DNA of 64,000 nucleotides from Arthrobacter sp. FB24. Lineage in GTDB: Bacteria; Actinomycetota; Actinomycetes; Actinomycetales; Micrococcaceae. A program made the translations under genes and the position numbers. The notes under the pieces are model-generated. The model made no database searches, was not told the DNA's origin, and saw only the letters and a program-made list of their open reading frames with translations. The stretch spans positions 3,224,001-3,288,000 of the forward strand of contig NC_008541.1 of the NCBI RefSeq assembly GCF_000196235.1, written 5' to 3'. This document shows positions 8,911-17,875 of the stretch, piece after piece. The first letter of the stretch is position 1. Each line of letters starts with the position of its first letter.

Positions 8911-10047
8911 TCAGTTTCCGGAGTAGGGGGAAACGACGACGTCGACCCGCTGGAACTCTTTCAGGTCCGAATAGCCAGTGGTCGCCATGGAGCGGCGGAG
9001 GGCGCCGATCAGGTTGGACGTGCCGTTGGTGTGGTGCCCGGGGCCGAAGAGGACCTCCTCCAGCGGACCCACGGTGCCGACGTTGACCCTGTCGCCACGC
9101 GGCAGCTCCAGGTGGTGCGCCTCCTGGCCCCAGTGCCAGCCCTTGCCCGGCGCTTCTTCGGCGCGCGCCAGCGCACTGCCGAGCATCACGGCGTCAGCGC
9201 CCATGGCGATGGCCTTGACGATATCGCCGGAGGATCCCATGCCGCCGTCGGCTATCACGTGAACGTAACGGCCGCCGGACTCGTCCATGTAGTCGCGGCG
9301 TGCGGCGGCGACGTCGGAAATCGCCGAAGCCATGGGCGAGTGGATTCCCAGGGCACGCCGGGTTGTGGTGGTCGCACCGCCACCGAATCCCACCAGAACG
9401 CCGGCGGCGCCGGTGCGCATGAGGTGCAGGGCAGGCGTGTAGCCGGCCGCGCCGCCCACGATCACCGGAACATCGAGCTCGTAGATGAACTGCTTGAGGT
9501 TCAGCGGTTCATGGTCCTTGGAGACGTGCTCGGCGGACACCGTGGTTCCGCGGATCACGAAGATGTCCACGCCGGCGGCGACGACGGTCTTGTAGTGTTC
9601 CTGGGTGCGCTGCGGAGTCAGCGAGCCGGCAACGGTCACACCGGCGGCACGGATTTCGGCCAGGCGGGACGTGATCAGTTCCGGCTGGATGGGAGCCTGG
9701 TAGAGCTCCTGCATCCGGCGGGTGACGGCGGGACTGTTGGTCTCGTCATCCAGCGCCCCGATCTGGTCGAGTACCGACTGGGGGTCCTCATAGCGGGTCC
9801 ACAGTCCCTCGAGGTCGAGCACGCCCAGTCCGCCAAGGCGGCCCAGGGCAATGGCGGTCTCGGGGGACATCGCTGAATCCATGGGCGCCGCGATGACCGG
9901 CATGTCGAACTTGTAGGCATCTATCTGCCACGAGACCGAAACGTCCTTGGGATCACGCGTCCGACGGTTGGGGACGATCGCGATGTCATCCAGGGAGTAG
10001 GCACGACGCCCACGCTTGCCACGGCCAAGCTCAATCTCATAAGTCAC
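8911..10047 (-). CDS. guaB3: GuaB3 family IMP dehydrogenase-like protein
   Basis: 378 aa TIM-barrel protein of the IMPDH/GMP reductase family without the two CBS domains present in GuaB. N-terminal landmarks are YSLDDIAIVPNRRT and PVIAAPMDSAMSP (about 17-60), then ADGGMGSSGDIVKAIAMGAD (about 251-270) and MLGSALARAEE. The loop where GuaB carries the catalytic Cys (GSICTTR) here reads IRGTTVSAEH, with no Cys. Starts with GTG 10047. Members lie close to guaA/guaB in actinobacteria, as here. Whether it makes XMP in this organism cannot be decided from sequence. Confidence 0.9.
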   Translation of the reverse strand: MTYEIELGRGKRGRRAYSLDDIAIVPNRRTRDPKDVSVSWQIDAYKFDMPVIAAPMDSAMSPETAIALGRLGGLGVLDLEGLWTRYEDPQSVLDQIGALDDETNSPAVTRRMQELYQAPIQPELITSRLAEIRAAGVTVAGSLTPQRTQEHYKTVVAAGVDIFVIRGTTVSAEHVSKDHEPLNLKQFIYELDVPVIVGGAAGYTPALHLMRTGAAGVLVGFGGGATTTTRRALGIHSPMASAISDVAAARRDYMDESGGRYVHVIADGGMGSSGDIVKAIAMGADAVMLGSALARAEEAPGKGWHWGQEAHHLELPRGDRVNVGTVGPLEEVLFGPGHHTNGTSNLIGALRRSMATTGYSDLKEFQRVDVVVSPYSGN

Positions 10048-10075
10048 GTCACCACTTTACTTGACCACGCCGGAT

Positions 10076-10098
10076 ACGGCGGGGCGACTCCCCGCCGT
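10076..10098. other. Hairpin in the guaB3 leader
   Basis: Perfect 9-bp inverted repeat ACGGCGGGG/CCCCGCCGT with a 5-nt loop, 28 bases upstream of the guaB3 start. No T-run follows on either strand. It could fold in the guaB3 5' untranslated region; its role is unknown. Confidence 0.45.
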
Positions 10099-10127
10099 CG
10101 CCAGGAAAACTGATAGTCCACACTTTA

Positions 10128-10144
10128 TTGACACGATTTGTCAA
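10128..10144. promoter_or_regulatory. Palindrome TTGACA-N5-TGTCAA in the guaB3/protease divergent region
   Basis: A perfect inverted repeat of two 6-bp arms with a 5-bp centre. The left arm is also a consensus -35 hexamer for the plus strand, and the following bases are unusually A+T-rich (to about 10185). The layout fits an operator overlapping the promoter of the secreted protease gene at 10241. No regulator gene lies beside it. Confidence 0.5.
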
Positions 10145-10240
10145 CCATTTACAAGTTGTGAAAATACCTTTACGTTTACTCTCGGTTACCACCTGATACA
10201 CCACGTGACCGTCCATCACTCCACCATCCGGGCCACACCT

Positions 10241-12196
10241 ATGCCCGATCCGAGAAAGAAGCTCCTTTTGGCAAAAGCAGCAAGGGCACCAATCAGGCGC
10301 CATCGCATATTGGCGCTGTCGCTCGCGGCAGCAGTCGGCACCCTGGCCTTCGCGAGTTCACCGGTCTTCGCCACCACCGGAACCGGAGACGGTTCCTCCC
10401 CAGGAGCCGCCGCGGCCCAAAGCCCCCAGGGGCAGGCTGTGGCCGCAGGCGAGGCCTATACAAAGTTCATCGTGGACTACAAGGAAAGTGCGGCCAACTC
10501 CACGCCTAACGGCCGCGCCAACGCCTGGGGCAAGGCAGCCAACGCGCAGGGCGTGACAGTCAAGGAAGTCCGCACCCTGGCCACCGGCGGAACGCTGATC
10601 GAGGCGGACAAGGCCCTGGCCGGGCAGGCGGCCAAGGACTTCATGGCCGGGATTGCGGCCTCGGGGTCGGTCGAATCCGTAGAGCCCGACGCGCGGATGA
10701 CAGTGGCGCTCACACCCAACGACCCGCGCTATGGCGAGCAGTGGGACTTCACCGCCACGAACGGCATGCGGATTCCCGGTGCGTGGGACGTCGCCACCGG
10801 CACCGGCGTGACAGTGGCCGTCATCGACACCGGCATCACTGCCCACCCCGACCTGGACGCCAACGTGCTCCCCGGTTACGACTTTGTCTCGGACGCCACC
10901 GCTGCACGGGACGGCAACGGCCGCGATGCCAACGCGCAGGACCAGGGCGACTGGTACGCCGCCGGCGAGTGCGGCCAGACAACGGCCGGCAACAGCTCCT
11001 GGCACGGCACCCACGTGGCCGGCACCGTGGCAGCCGTGACCGGCAACGCGACCGGAGTGGCCGGCGTGGCACCCAATGCCAAAGTGGTCCCGGTCCGCGT
11101 CCTCGCCAAGTGCGGCGGTTCCCTGTCCGACATCGCCGACGCGATCATCTGGTCAGCCGGCGGAACCGTCTCGGGCATCCCGGCCAACGCCAACCCGGCA
11201 AAGGTCATCAACATGAGCCTGGGCGGATCCGGCTCCTGCGGCACCACCTACCAAGCGGCCATCGATTCCGCAGTTTCGCGGGGAGCCACCGTGGTGGTTG
11301 CCGCCGGCAACAGCAACCAGGATGCTTCCGGTTTCCGCCCGGCGAACTGCAACAACGTTGTGAGTGTGGCCGCGAGCAACCCGGGCGGCAGCCTCTCCTA
11401 CTACTCCAACTACGGCGCCACGGTTGACCTGACCGCACCGGGCGGAGACGTCAGGGTGACCGGCGGCGGGATCCTCTCCACCATCAATACCGGCACCACC
11501 ACGCCGTCTTCGGCGGGCTACGCCAACTACCAAGGGACATCCATGGCGGCCCCGCACGTGGCCGGGCTAGCTGCACTTATGAAATCCAAAACCTCCTCCC
11601 TCACCCCGGCCCAGGTCGAGTCCACGCTCAAGCAGGGAACCCGCGCGATGCCGGGCGGCTGCACCACCGGCTGCGGCGCCGGCCTCTCTGACGCCACCAA
11701 GACCATGGGACTGCTGGGCGGGACCACTCCCCCGCCGTCAGGCAACCTCCTCCTGAACCCCGGCTTCGAAGAGGGCGCCGCCTCATGGACCTCTGACCAC
11801 GCCGATACCTTCGAAACCGGTACAAATGCCCGGACCGGTTCCCGCTTCGCCGGACTCAACGGCTGGGGCCAGGCGACGTCCTACAAGCTGGACCAGGCTT
11901 TCGCAGTCCCCTCCACCGTGTCCGCCGCGTCGCTGTCCTTCTACTTGAAAGTGCAGTCCGACGAAACGACTGCCAGCTCGGCCTATGACACCCTCAAAGT
12001 CCAGATGATCAGCGGCGGCACCACCACCACGTTGGCCACGTACTCCAACCTCAACGAGTCCACCGGCTACGTGCAGAAGCAGCTGGATCTTTCCGCCTAC
12101 AAGGGCAAGAGCGTGACCTTGCGCTTCCTGGGTGTCGAGGATTCATCGCTGTCGACGTACTTCTACCTTGATGACACGTCCGTGACCACGTCCTAG
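10241..12196 (+). CDS. Secreted S8 family serine peptidase (subtilisin-like)
   Basis: 651 aa exported protease. A basic n-region followed by a hydrophobic stretch (LALSLAAAVGTLAFA, about 28-42) forms the signal peptide. An inhibitor-I9-like propeptide follows, then the peptidase domain with the full triad: Asp in VAVIDTGIT, His in WHGTHVAGT and Ser in GTSMAAPHVAG. After the catalytic domain and a Pro-rich linker (GGTTPPPSG), a C-terminal beta-sandwich-like domain begins at NLLLNPGFEEG (about 560-651), typical of carbohydrate-binding or jellyroll appendages. ATG 10241 is chosen because it gives a proper signal peptide; the frame stays open upstream but encodes no likely protein, and no clear Shine-Dalgarno is present. 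It is followed by a hairpin terminator. Confidence 0.93.
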   Translation: MPDPRKKLLLAKAARAPIRRHRILALSLAAAVGTLAFASSPVFATTGTGDGSSPGAAAAQSPQGQAVAAGEAYTKFIVDYKESAANSTPNGRANAWGKAANAQGVTVKEVRTLATGGTLIEADKALAGQAAKDFMAGIAASGSVESVEPDARMTVALTPNDPRYGEQWDFTATNGMRIPGAWDVATGTGVTVAVIDTGITAHPDLDANVLPGYDFVSDATAARDGNGRDANAQDQGDWYAAGECGQTTAGNSSWHGTHVAGTVAAVTGNATGVAGVAPNAKVVPVRVLAKCGGSLSDIADAIIWSAGGTVSGIPANANPAKVINMSLGGSGSCGTTYQAAIDSAVSRGATVVVAAGNSNQDASGFRPANCNNVVSVAASNPGGSLSYYSNYGATVDLTAPGGDVRVTGGGILSTINTGTTTPSSAGYANYQGTSMAAPHVAGLAALMKSKTSSLTPAQVESTLKQGTRAMPGGCTTGCGAGLSDATKTMGLLGGTTPPPSGNLLLNPGFEEGAASWTSDHADTFETGTNARTGSRFAGLNGWGQATSYKLDQAFAVPSTVSAASLSFYLKVQSDETTASSAYDTLKVQMISGGTTTTLATYSNLNESTGYVQKQLDLSAYKGKSVTLRFLGVEDSSLSTYFYLDDTSVTTS

Positions 12197-12220
12197 CTCT
12201 CCACTCCAATAAAGACCGAA

Positions 12221-12252
12221 CCGCCGGCCGCGCGCTCCTGCGCGGCCGGCGG
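12221..12252. terminator. Hairpin terminator between convergent protease and ABC exporter
   Basis: Perfect 13-bp stem (12221-12233 with 12240-12252) and a 6-nt loop; flanking GACCG/CGGTC bases can extend it. It lies 25 bases after the protease stop and about 50 bases from the stop of the opposing ABC gene. There is no T-run, so termination efficiency is uncertain. Confidence 0.6.
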
Positions 12253-12304
12253 TCCGGTCCTTGGACAAAGCTCGAACACCGCTGACTACGCCCCGGCGGA
12301 AAGG

Positions 12305-14164
12305 TCAGATCCCCTCGGCCTCGTCCACCGTGAGCTGCGATTCGAACATCCTGAAGTACCGGCCACGGAGAGCCACCAGTTCGCGGTGGGTTCCCTGTTC
12401 CACGACCCTGCCGTCTTCCAGCATGTAAACGATGTCCGCCTTCTCGATCGTTGCGAGCCGGTGGCTGATGGCGATGATGGTGCTGCTTCGGTCGGCGAAG
12501 AGGCGGGTGAAGATCCGGTGTTCGGCGAGCGCGTCGATCGCCGACGTCGGCTCGTCCATCACCATGAAGGAGGCGTTCCGGTAGAAGTTCCGTGCCATGG
12601 CGAGCCGCTGCCACTGGCCGCCGCTCAGTCCGCTGCCCTTGCGCCCGCGCGGGTCTTCCATCCAGTTGCTGACGTGGTTGTCCAGGCCGTTGGGCAGTTT
12701 GTTGATGAATTCGAGGGCCTCGGCATCGGAGGCCGCACGCCGGATCCGCTCATCGTCCCGCGGCGAATCGACGTCGCCAAAGAGAATATTCTCCGCTGCC
12801 GTGGCGAACTCATATTTGAGGAATTCTTGGCTCAGCACCGCCAGATGGCGGTGCCAGGACTTGACGTCGACGGCGGCGAGGTCGACGCCGTCGAGCATCA
12901 CCTGCCCCGAATCGGGGCGGTAGAGGCCGGCGAGAATCCGGATCAGGGTGGACTTCCCGGCGCCGTTCTCCCCCACGATGGCGATGTGCTGGCCCTCGCG
13001 GATGGTCATGGTGATGCCGCGGATAACCTCGATGTCGCTGCCCGTGTACGTGAACCGGATGTCCCTCAACTCCACGGTCTTCGGAGCCTGCAGGAGCGGC
13101 GGAGCGTGCTCGGAGTGCACGGGCAGCGCCATGAATAGCTCGTAGTCCTTAAGGTTCGCCAGGTCCTCGTCGATGGAGCTGAGCGAAGAGACGAGGTTGT
13201 TGGCCGTGGACAGCGCCCGGCTGACGATCTGCTGGACGTACAGGAACTGGCCCACCGGCTGGGCACGGGCGATGATCTGGCCCACCACCCAGATCAGCGA
13301 AACAACCTCGGCGCCGTACTGCAGGGCGTCCGCTGCCAGCTGCTTGGGAATGTAGCGCTTCTGGAAATCAAGCCGCCGCTTCTCGTCGGCGTCCCGGAGC
13401 CGGGAGCGCAACCCCATGAGGTAGCCGACGATTCCGTACAGCCGCATCTCGGCAATGTGCTGCGGCCGCAGCAGGTTGGTTTCGATCATCCGGCGTTGCC
13501 GGCGGGAATCCACCTGCGTATTCCAGTGGGCGATCTGTTCCCGGGACAGCTTGAATTGCAGGTACACGCTGGGAACGATGGCCACCAGGACGATCACGGC
13601 GATCCACCAGCTCACAAGCAGAAGGGCTCCCACGGCCAGGATCACGGAGACCAGCTGGGTAAAGATCGCGGCGATCCGGTCCAGGACCCGGGCATAGGAA
13701 TCGGAGAACCGCTTGGCGCGGTCGTACAGGTCCACCGTCTCCTTGTCGTCATAGCGCCAGAAATCGAGGGCCAGGAACCGCTCGTACATGAGGTCCCCCA
13801 CAATGGCCCCCACCCTGAAGCTCATGAGCTGCTGGATGTAGCGGTCCACACTGCTGAAGGCACCCCAGAACAGACCCAGCGCGGCGGTGATGATGACGTA
13901 GACGATCGCCCGCTGGCCCTCGGCGGCGTCGCCGGCGTACGCGGCCGCCAAGGCCGTGGTGGTCAGGGCGGCAAAGTAGGTGGTGACCAGGGGCAGCAGC
14001 GCCGAGATCAGCGAGCCGACCACCTTCATCACGACGGCGGCAGGAGAGGCCCGGAAGCTGACCCGCAGAACCTGCGCCACAGCCCGCGCGTACGGCCGCA
14101 CGGCAAGCCGCCGCTGAGGGTCCCTTTTTGGGTTCAGTTCGGCGGGATGGCGTGGTTGGGACAT
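12305..14164 (-). CDS. ABC exporter half-transporter (membrane domain fused to ATPase)
   Basis: 619 aa. The N-terminal half has about six membrane helices (residues about 45-330), and the C-terminal half is an ABC ATPase with Walker A GENGAGKST, signature LSGGQWQR, Walker B FMVMDEPTS and the H-loop ISHRLATI. This is the exporter (type IV) architecture, acting as a dimer. The substrate is not predictable from the sequence. No second half-transporter is adjacent, which favours a homodimer. The start ATG 14164 has only a weak upstream purine stretch. Confidence 0.92.
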   Translation of the reverse strand: MSQPRHPAELNPKRDPQRRLAVRPYARAVAQVLRVSFRASPAAVVMKVVGSLISALLPLVTTYFAALTTTALAAAYAGDAAEGQRAIVYVIITAALGLFWGAFSSVDRYIQQLMSFRVGAIVGDLMYERFLALDFWRYDDKETVDLYDRAKRFSDSYARVLDRIAAIFTQLVSVILAVGALLLVSWWIAVIVLVAIVPSVYLQFKLSREQIAHWNTQVDSRRQRRMIETNLLRPQHIAEMRLYGIVGYLMGLRSRLRDADEKRRLDFQKRYIPKQLAADALQYGAEVVSLIWVVGQIIARAQPVGQFLYVQQIVSRALSTANNLVSSLSSIDEDLANLKDYELFMALPVHSEHAPPLLQAPKTVELRDIRFTYTGSDIEVIRGITMTIREGQHIAIVGENGAGKSTLIRILAGLYRPDSGQVMLDGVDLAAVDVKSWHRHLAVLSQEFLKYEFATAAENILFGDVDSPRDDERIRRAASDAEALEFINKLPNGLDNHVSNWMEDPRGRKGSGLSGGQWQRLAMARNFYRNASFMVMDEPTSAIDALAEHRIFTRLFADRSSTIIAISHRLATIEKADIVYMLEDGRVVEQGTHRELVALRGRYFRMFESQLTVDEAEGI

Positions 14165-14204
14165 GCATCCAGCCTAGTGCTGCGGAACCGGCCTGGCGGC
14201 AGGG

Positions 14205-14720
14205 TCAGTACTTCTCACCGTACTGGTATTCAGGGAGATCAAAGCATGCACTGTAGCCCGCAATCCGAAGCGTTTCCGGTGGCTCCTCGAAAGAGACCAA
14301 CAGGTGGGTGCCGTCCTCGTGCAGGAGATCGAGCGACCGATCCCCGTTGAGGGTCTTGTCTTCTGAAACCTTCCACCCTGCCCGGCCGGACACTGCAGCG
14401 GCCACCTCATCCAGGAACCCGTCGCGGTCCACTCCCGGCATCAATTCGGCTTCGGCATCACCGGCCCATTTCTTCCGCTCGCCGTCGCAACGCAGCAGGC
14501 TTGAGGTGTCGTTTGCCCACGTTGACACGACCGCGTCTTCGGGCAGCAGCGCCACGATTTCCTTTTCCATCGACATGACCTTGGATTTGGCTGATTCGAG
14601 GCTGATGTCCATGTCTTTTCCGTTTCCGGCCTGCCCGCATGAGGCCACCATTGCAGTGAATGCTATTGCCCCGGCTACCCGCCAGGCGGTTGTCCACCCG
14701 TGTCCGGCCCTACCGATCAC
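14205..14720 (-). CDS. Hypothetical lipoprotein
   Basis: 171 aa. A signal peptide with the lipobox MVASC (Cys near residue 27) implies a secreted, membrane-anchored protein. The mature part starts GQAGNGKDMDIS and is a small alpha/beta protein with one further Cys pair candidate (LLRCDGE and YSACFDL). No recognised family. GTG 14720 is chosen because it places the signal peptide at the N-terminus and overlaps the upstream DUF1023 gene by 11 bases; longer starts would overlap that gene by more than 140 bases. The tight overlap suggests co-translation and a functional link with the hydrolase. Confidence 0.7.
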   Translation of the reverse strand: MIGRAGHGWTTAWRVAGAIAFTAMVASCGQAGNGKDMDISLESAKSKVMSMEKEIVALLPEDAVVSTWANDTSSLLRCDGERKKWAGDAEAELMPGVDRDGFLDEVAAAVSGRAGWKVSEDKTLNGDRSLDLLHEDGTHLLVSFEEPPETLRIAGYSACFDLPEYQYGEKY

Positions 14721-16074
14721 GGAGTTCCGTACGGACGTCGTTGATGGCCTTTTCATTCCAGGGATCCGTGGTGGCGATGAGGCTGTGGTTGTCGATGCTG
14801 TAGGCCTGTGTCCATTCGAAGCCCCCCGGCGGCTCATAAACGTGCTTTTCAAAGGCGGGCTCCTTCATCGGGTAATTCTCCCCTACAACTCCGTTTGCTT
14901 CGGCGGTCAGCAGGATATCGGGGTAGGTGAAACTGGAATAGTCGGTGCCGGGGTCAGGCTCCCAGCCAGGAGGCATGGCAGCGCCGGACAGGGCTACGAG
15001 CTTGTCAAAGTGGGCTCCTTCGATCTCCGCCCCGGTGAGGTTCCGAAGTCCCCAGCTGTGGCCTATGCCCACCGACTGGGCCCCGGACGGCAACTCAAGG
15101 TCGACAGCGGCCTGGAAGGCCCGCAGGACTGGAGCCGAATCGGCCACGAACTCATCGCTCTTGGCCTCCACCAGGAATGCCTCAACAAAGCCACCGTCGG
15201 GAAACTCCGATCCCTTGTACACAAACGCCGCGGTCCCGCCCGACTTGTCCGCCTCAACCAAGCGGTTGGCCAGCTGTTGCGGGCCGCCGCCATAGAACGA
15301 CGCTTCGTTGGTGGTGGTGCCGGGAACATACGTGATCATGGACGTCGTGTGCCCGTCATAGCTGCCGATGAGTTCCACGATGGACTGTTCACCGGGATCA
15401 TAGGCGGCGAGCTGGATTTTCCCGTCGACCGCCCGCTGGAGATACGCCAGTCCGGACTGCCGTTCCCGCCAGGCCTCGTGCTCGGCGGCGAAACGCACCG
15501 GATAGGTCGAATCCATGTTCCAGGGGTTGAATTCCGGTTCCGGATCCTTTGTTTGGAGCCAGGCAATCCGTTCCTGGGCGTTCAGTCGGTTGGCCTCGAC
15601 CCGCACATTGAACGGTATGCCGTTCGTGTTCCCTGCCAGGTCCGGGTGGTCCCGGATGAAGTCCTGATGCTGGGCGTCGGTGAGGCTCAGCCACCAGTCC
15701 CGGACCTCGGGGGCGGACTTGCCGGCGATATTCCCCGGGCCGGGCGTTCCGGAGCTGCCGCCGGACGGCCCGGACACAGCCGCACCTCCGGCGGCCGAGC
15801 TAGCCGATTCCTGCTCGTTTGCCTGGTGCAGCAGCGTGTCCGCGGCCTGGTCAAGGAAAAGGGCTGCTGCCCTCATCGAGCGGCTATGGGTTCCTCTCCA
15901 GTCCTGGCGGAACCTCTCTGCATCAGGGCCGGGCCACGGGGTTCCGGCCACGCCGGCATTGAAGGAAAGCCGCTGCCCGTCCAGCATTCGACCGGCCGAC
16001 CGCATCGTGGCGGCGAGCTGCCTCAGCTGCGCCACATCGGCCCCATGGAATCCGCCTGCCAAACCATCCCCCAA
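14710..16074 (-). CDS. DUF1023-type alpha/beta hydrolase with WXG100-like N-terminus
   Basis: 454 aa. Residues about 1-95 form a helical WXG100/ESX-like region (with TPWPGPDAERFRQDW), then a Ser/Gly/Pro-rich linker, then an alpha/beta-hydrolase domain of the actinobacterial DUF1023 (Abhydrolase_8) family with nucleophile elbow GHSWG (Ser340) and a late His in IDNHSLI. No signal peptide is seen; WXG-containing proteins are often exported by type VII secretion, but no type VII gene is present in this window. The start is uncertain: TTG 16074 gives the full frame, TTG 16062 and GTG 16035 are alternatives. The substrate is unknown. Confidence 0.8.
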   Translation of the reverse strand: MGDGLAGGFHGADVAQLRQLAATMRSAGRMLDGQRLSFNAGVAGTPWPGPDAERFRQDWRGTHSRSMRAAALFLDQAADTLLHQANEQESASSAAGGAAVSGPSGGSSGTPGPGNIAGKSAPEVRDWWLSLTDAQHQDFIRDHPDLAGNTNGIPFNVRVEANRLNAQERIAWLQTKDPEPEFNPWNMDSTYPVRFAAEHEAWRERQSGLAYLQRAVDGKIQLAAYDPGEQSIVELIGSYDGHTTSMITYVPGTTTNEASFYGGGPQQLANRLVEADKSGGTAAFVYKGSEFPDGGFVEAFLVEAKSDEFVADSAPVLRAFQAAVDLELPSGAQSVGIGHSWGLRNLTGAEIEGAHFDKLVALSGAAMPPGWEPDPGTDYSSFTYPDILLTAEANGVVGENYPMKEPAFEKHVYEPPGGFEWTQAYSIDNHSLIATTDPWNEKAINDVRTELRDR

Positions 16075-16118
16075 GGCCGGTGAAGTATTTACTCCATCGA
16101 ATATACAGACTCGGCAGC

Positions 16119-16154
16119 CCGAAGGGGATGGGGAAGACTCCCCATCCCCTTCGG
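16119..16154 (-). terminator. Strong hairpin downstream of guaB
   Basis: Perfect 16-bp inverted repeat (16119-16134 with 16139-16154, arm core GAAGGGGATGGGG) with a 4-nt loop, 10 bases after the guaB stop. No clear T-run follows on the minus strand. It probably terminates guaB transcription. Confidence 0.7.
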
Positions 16155-16164
16155 ACCGGCGGAC

Positions 16165-17739
<1,575 letters not shown>

Positions 17740-17875
17740 TCATTACGGGACTGGCCTGTGCAGATGGTGGTGCCTTGGTGCGGAAGTGTTGAATAAATTC
17801 TAGAACCTCTGCGGCGATCCCCATATTCCGCGGCGGTAATGTGAGCAACCGCACGTGCCCGCAGGTCACGCCGGC

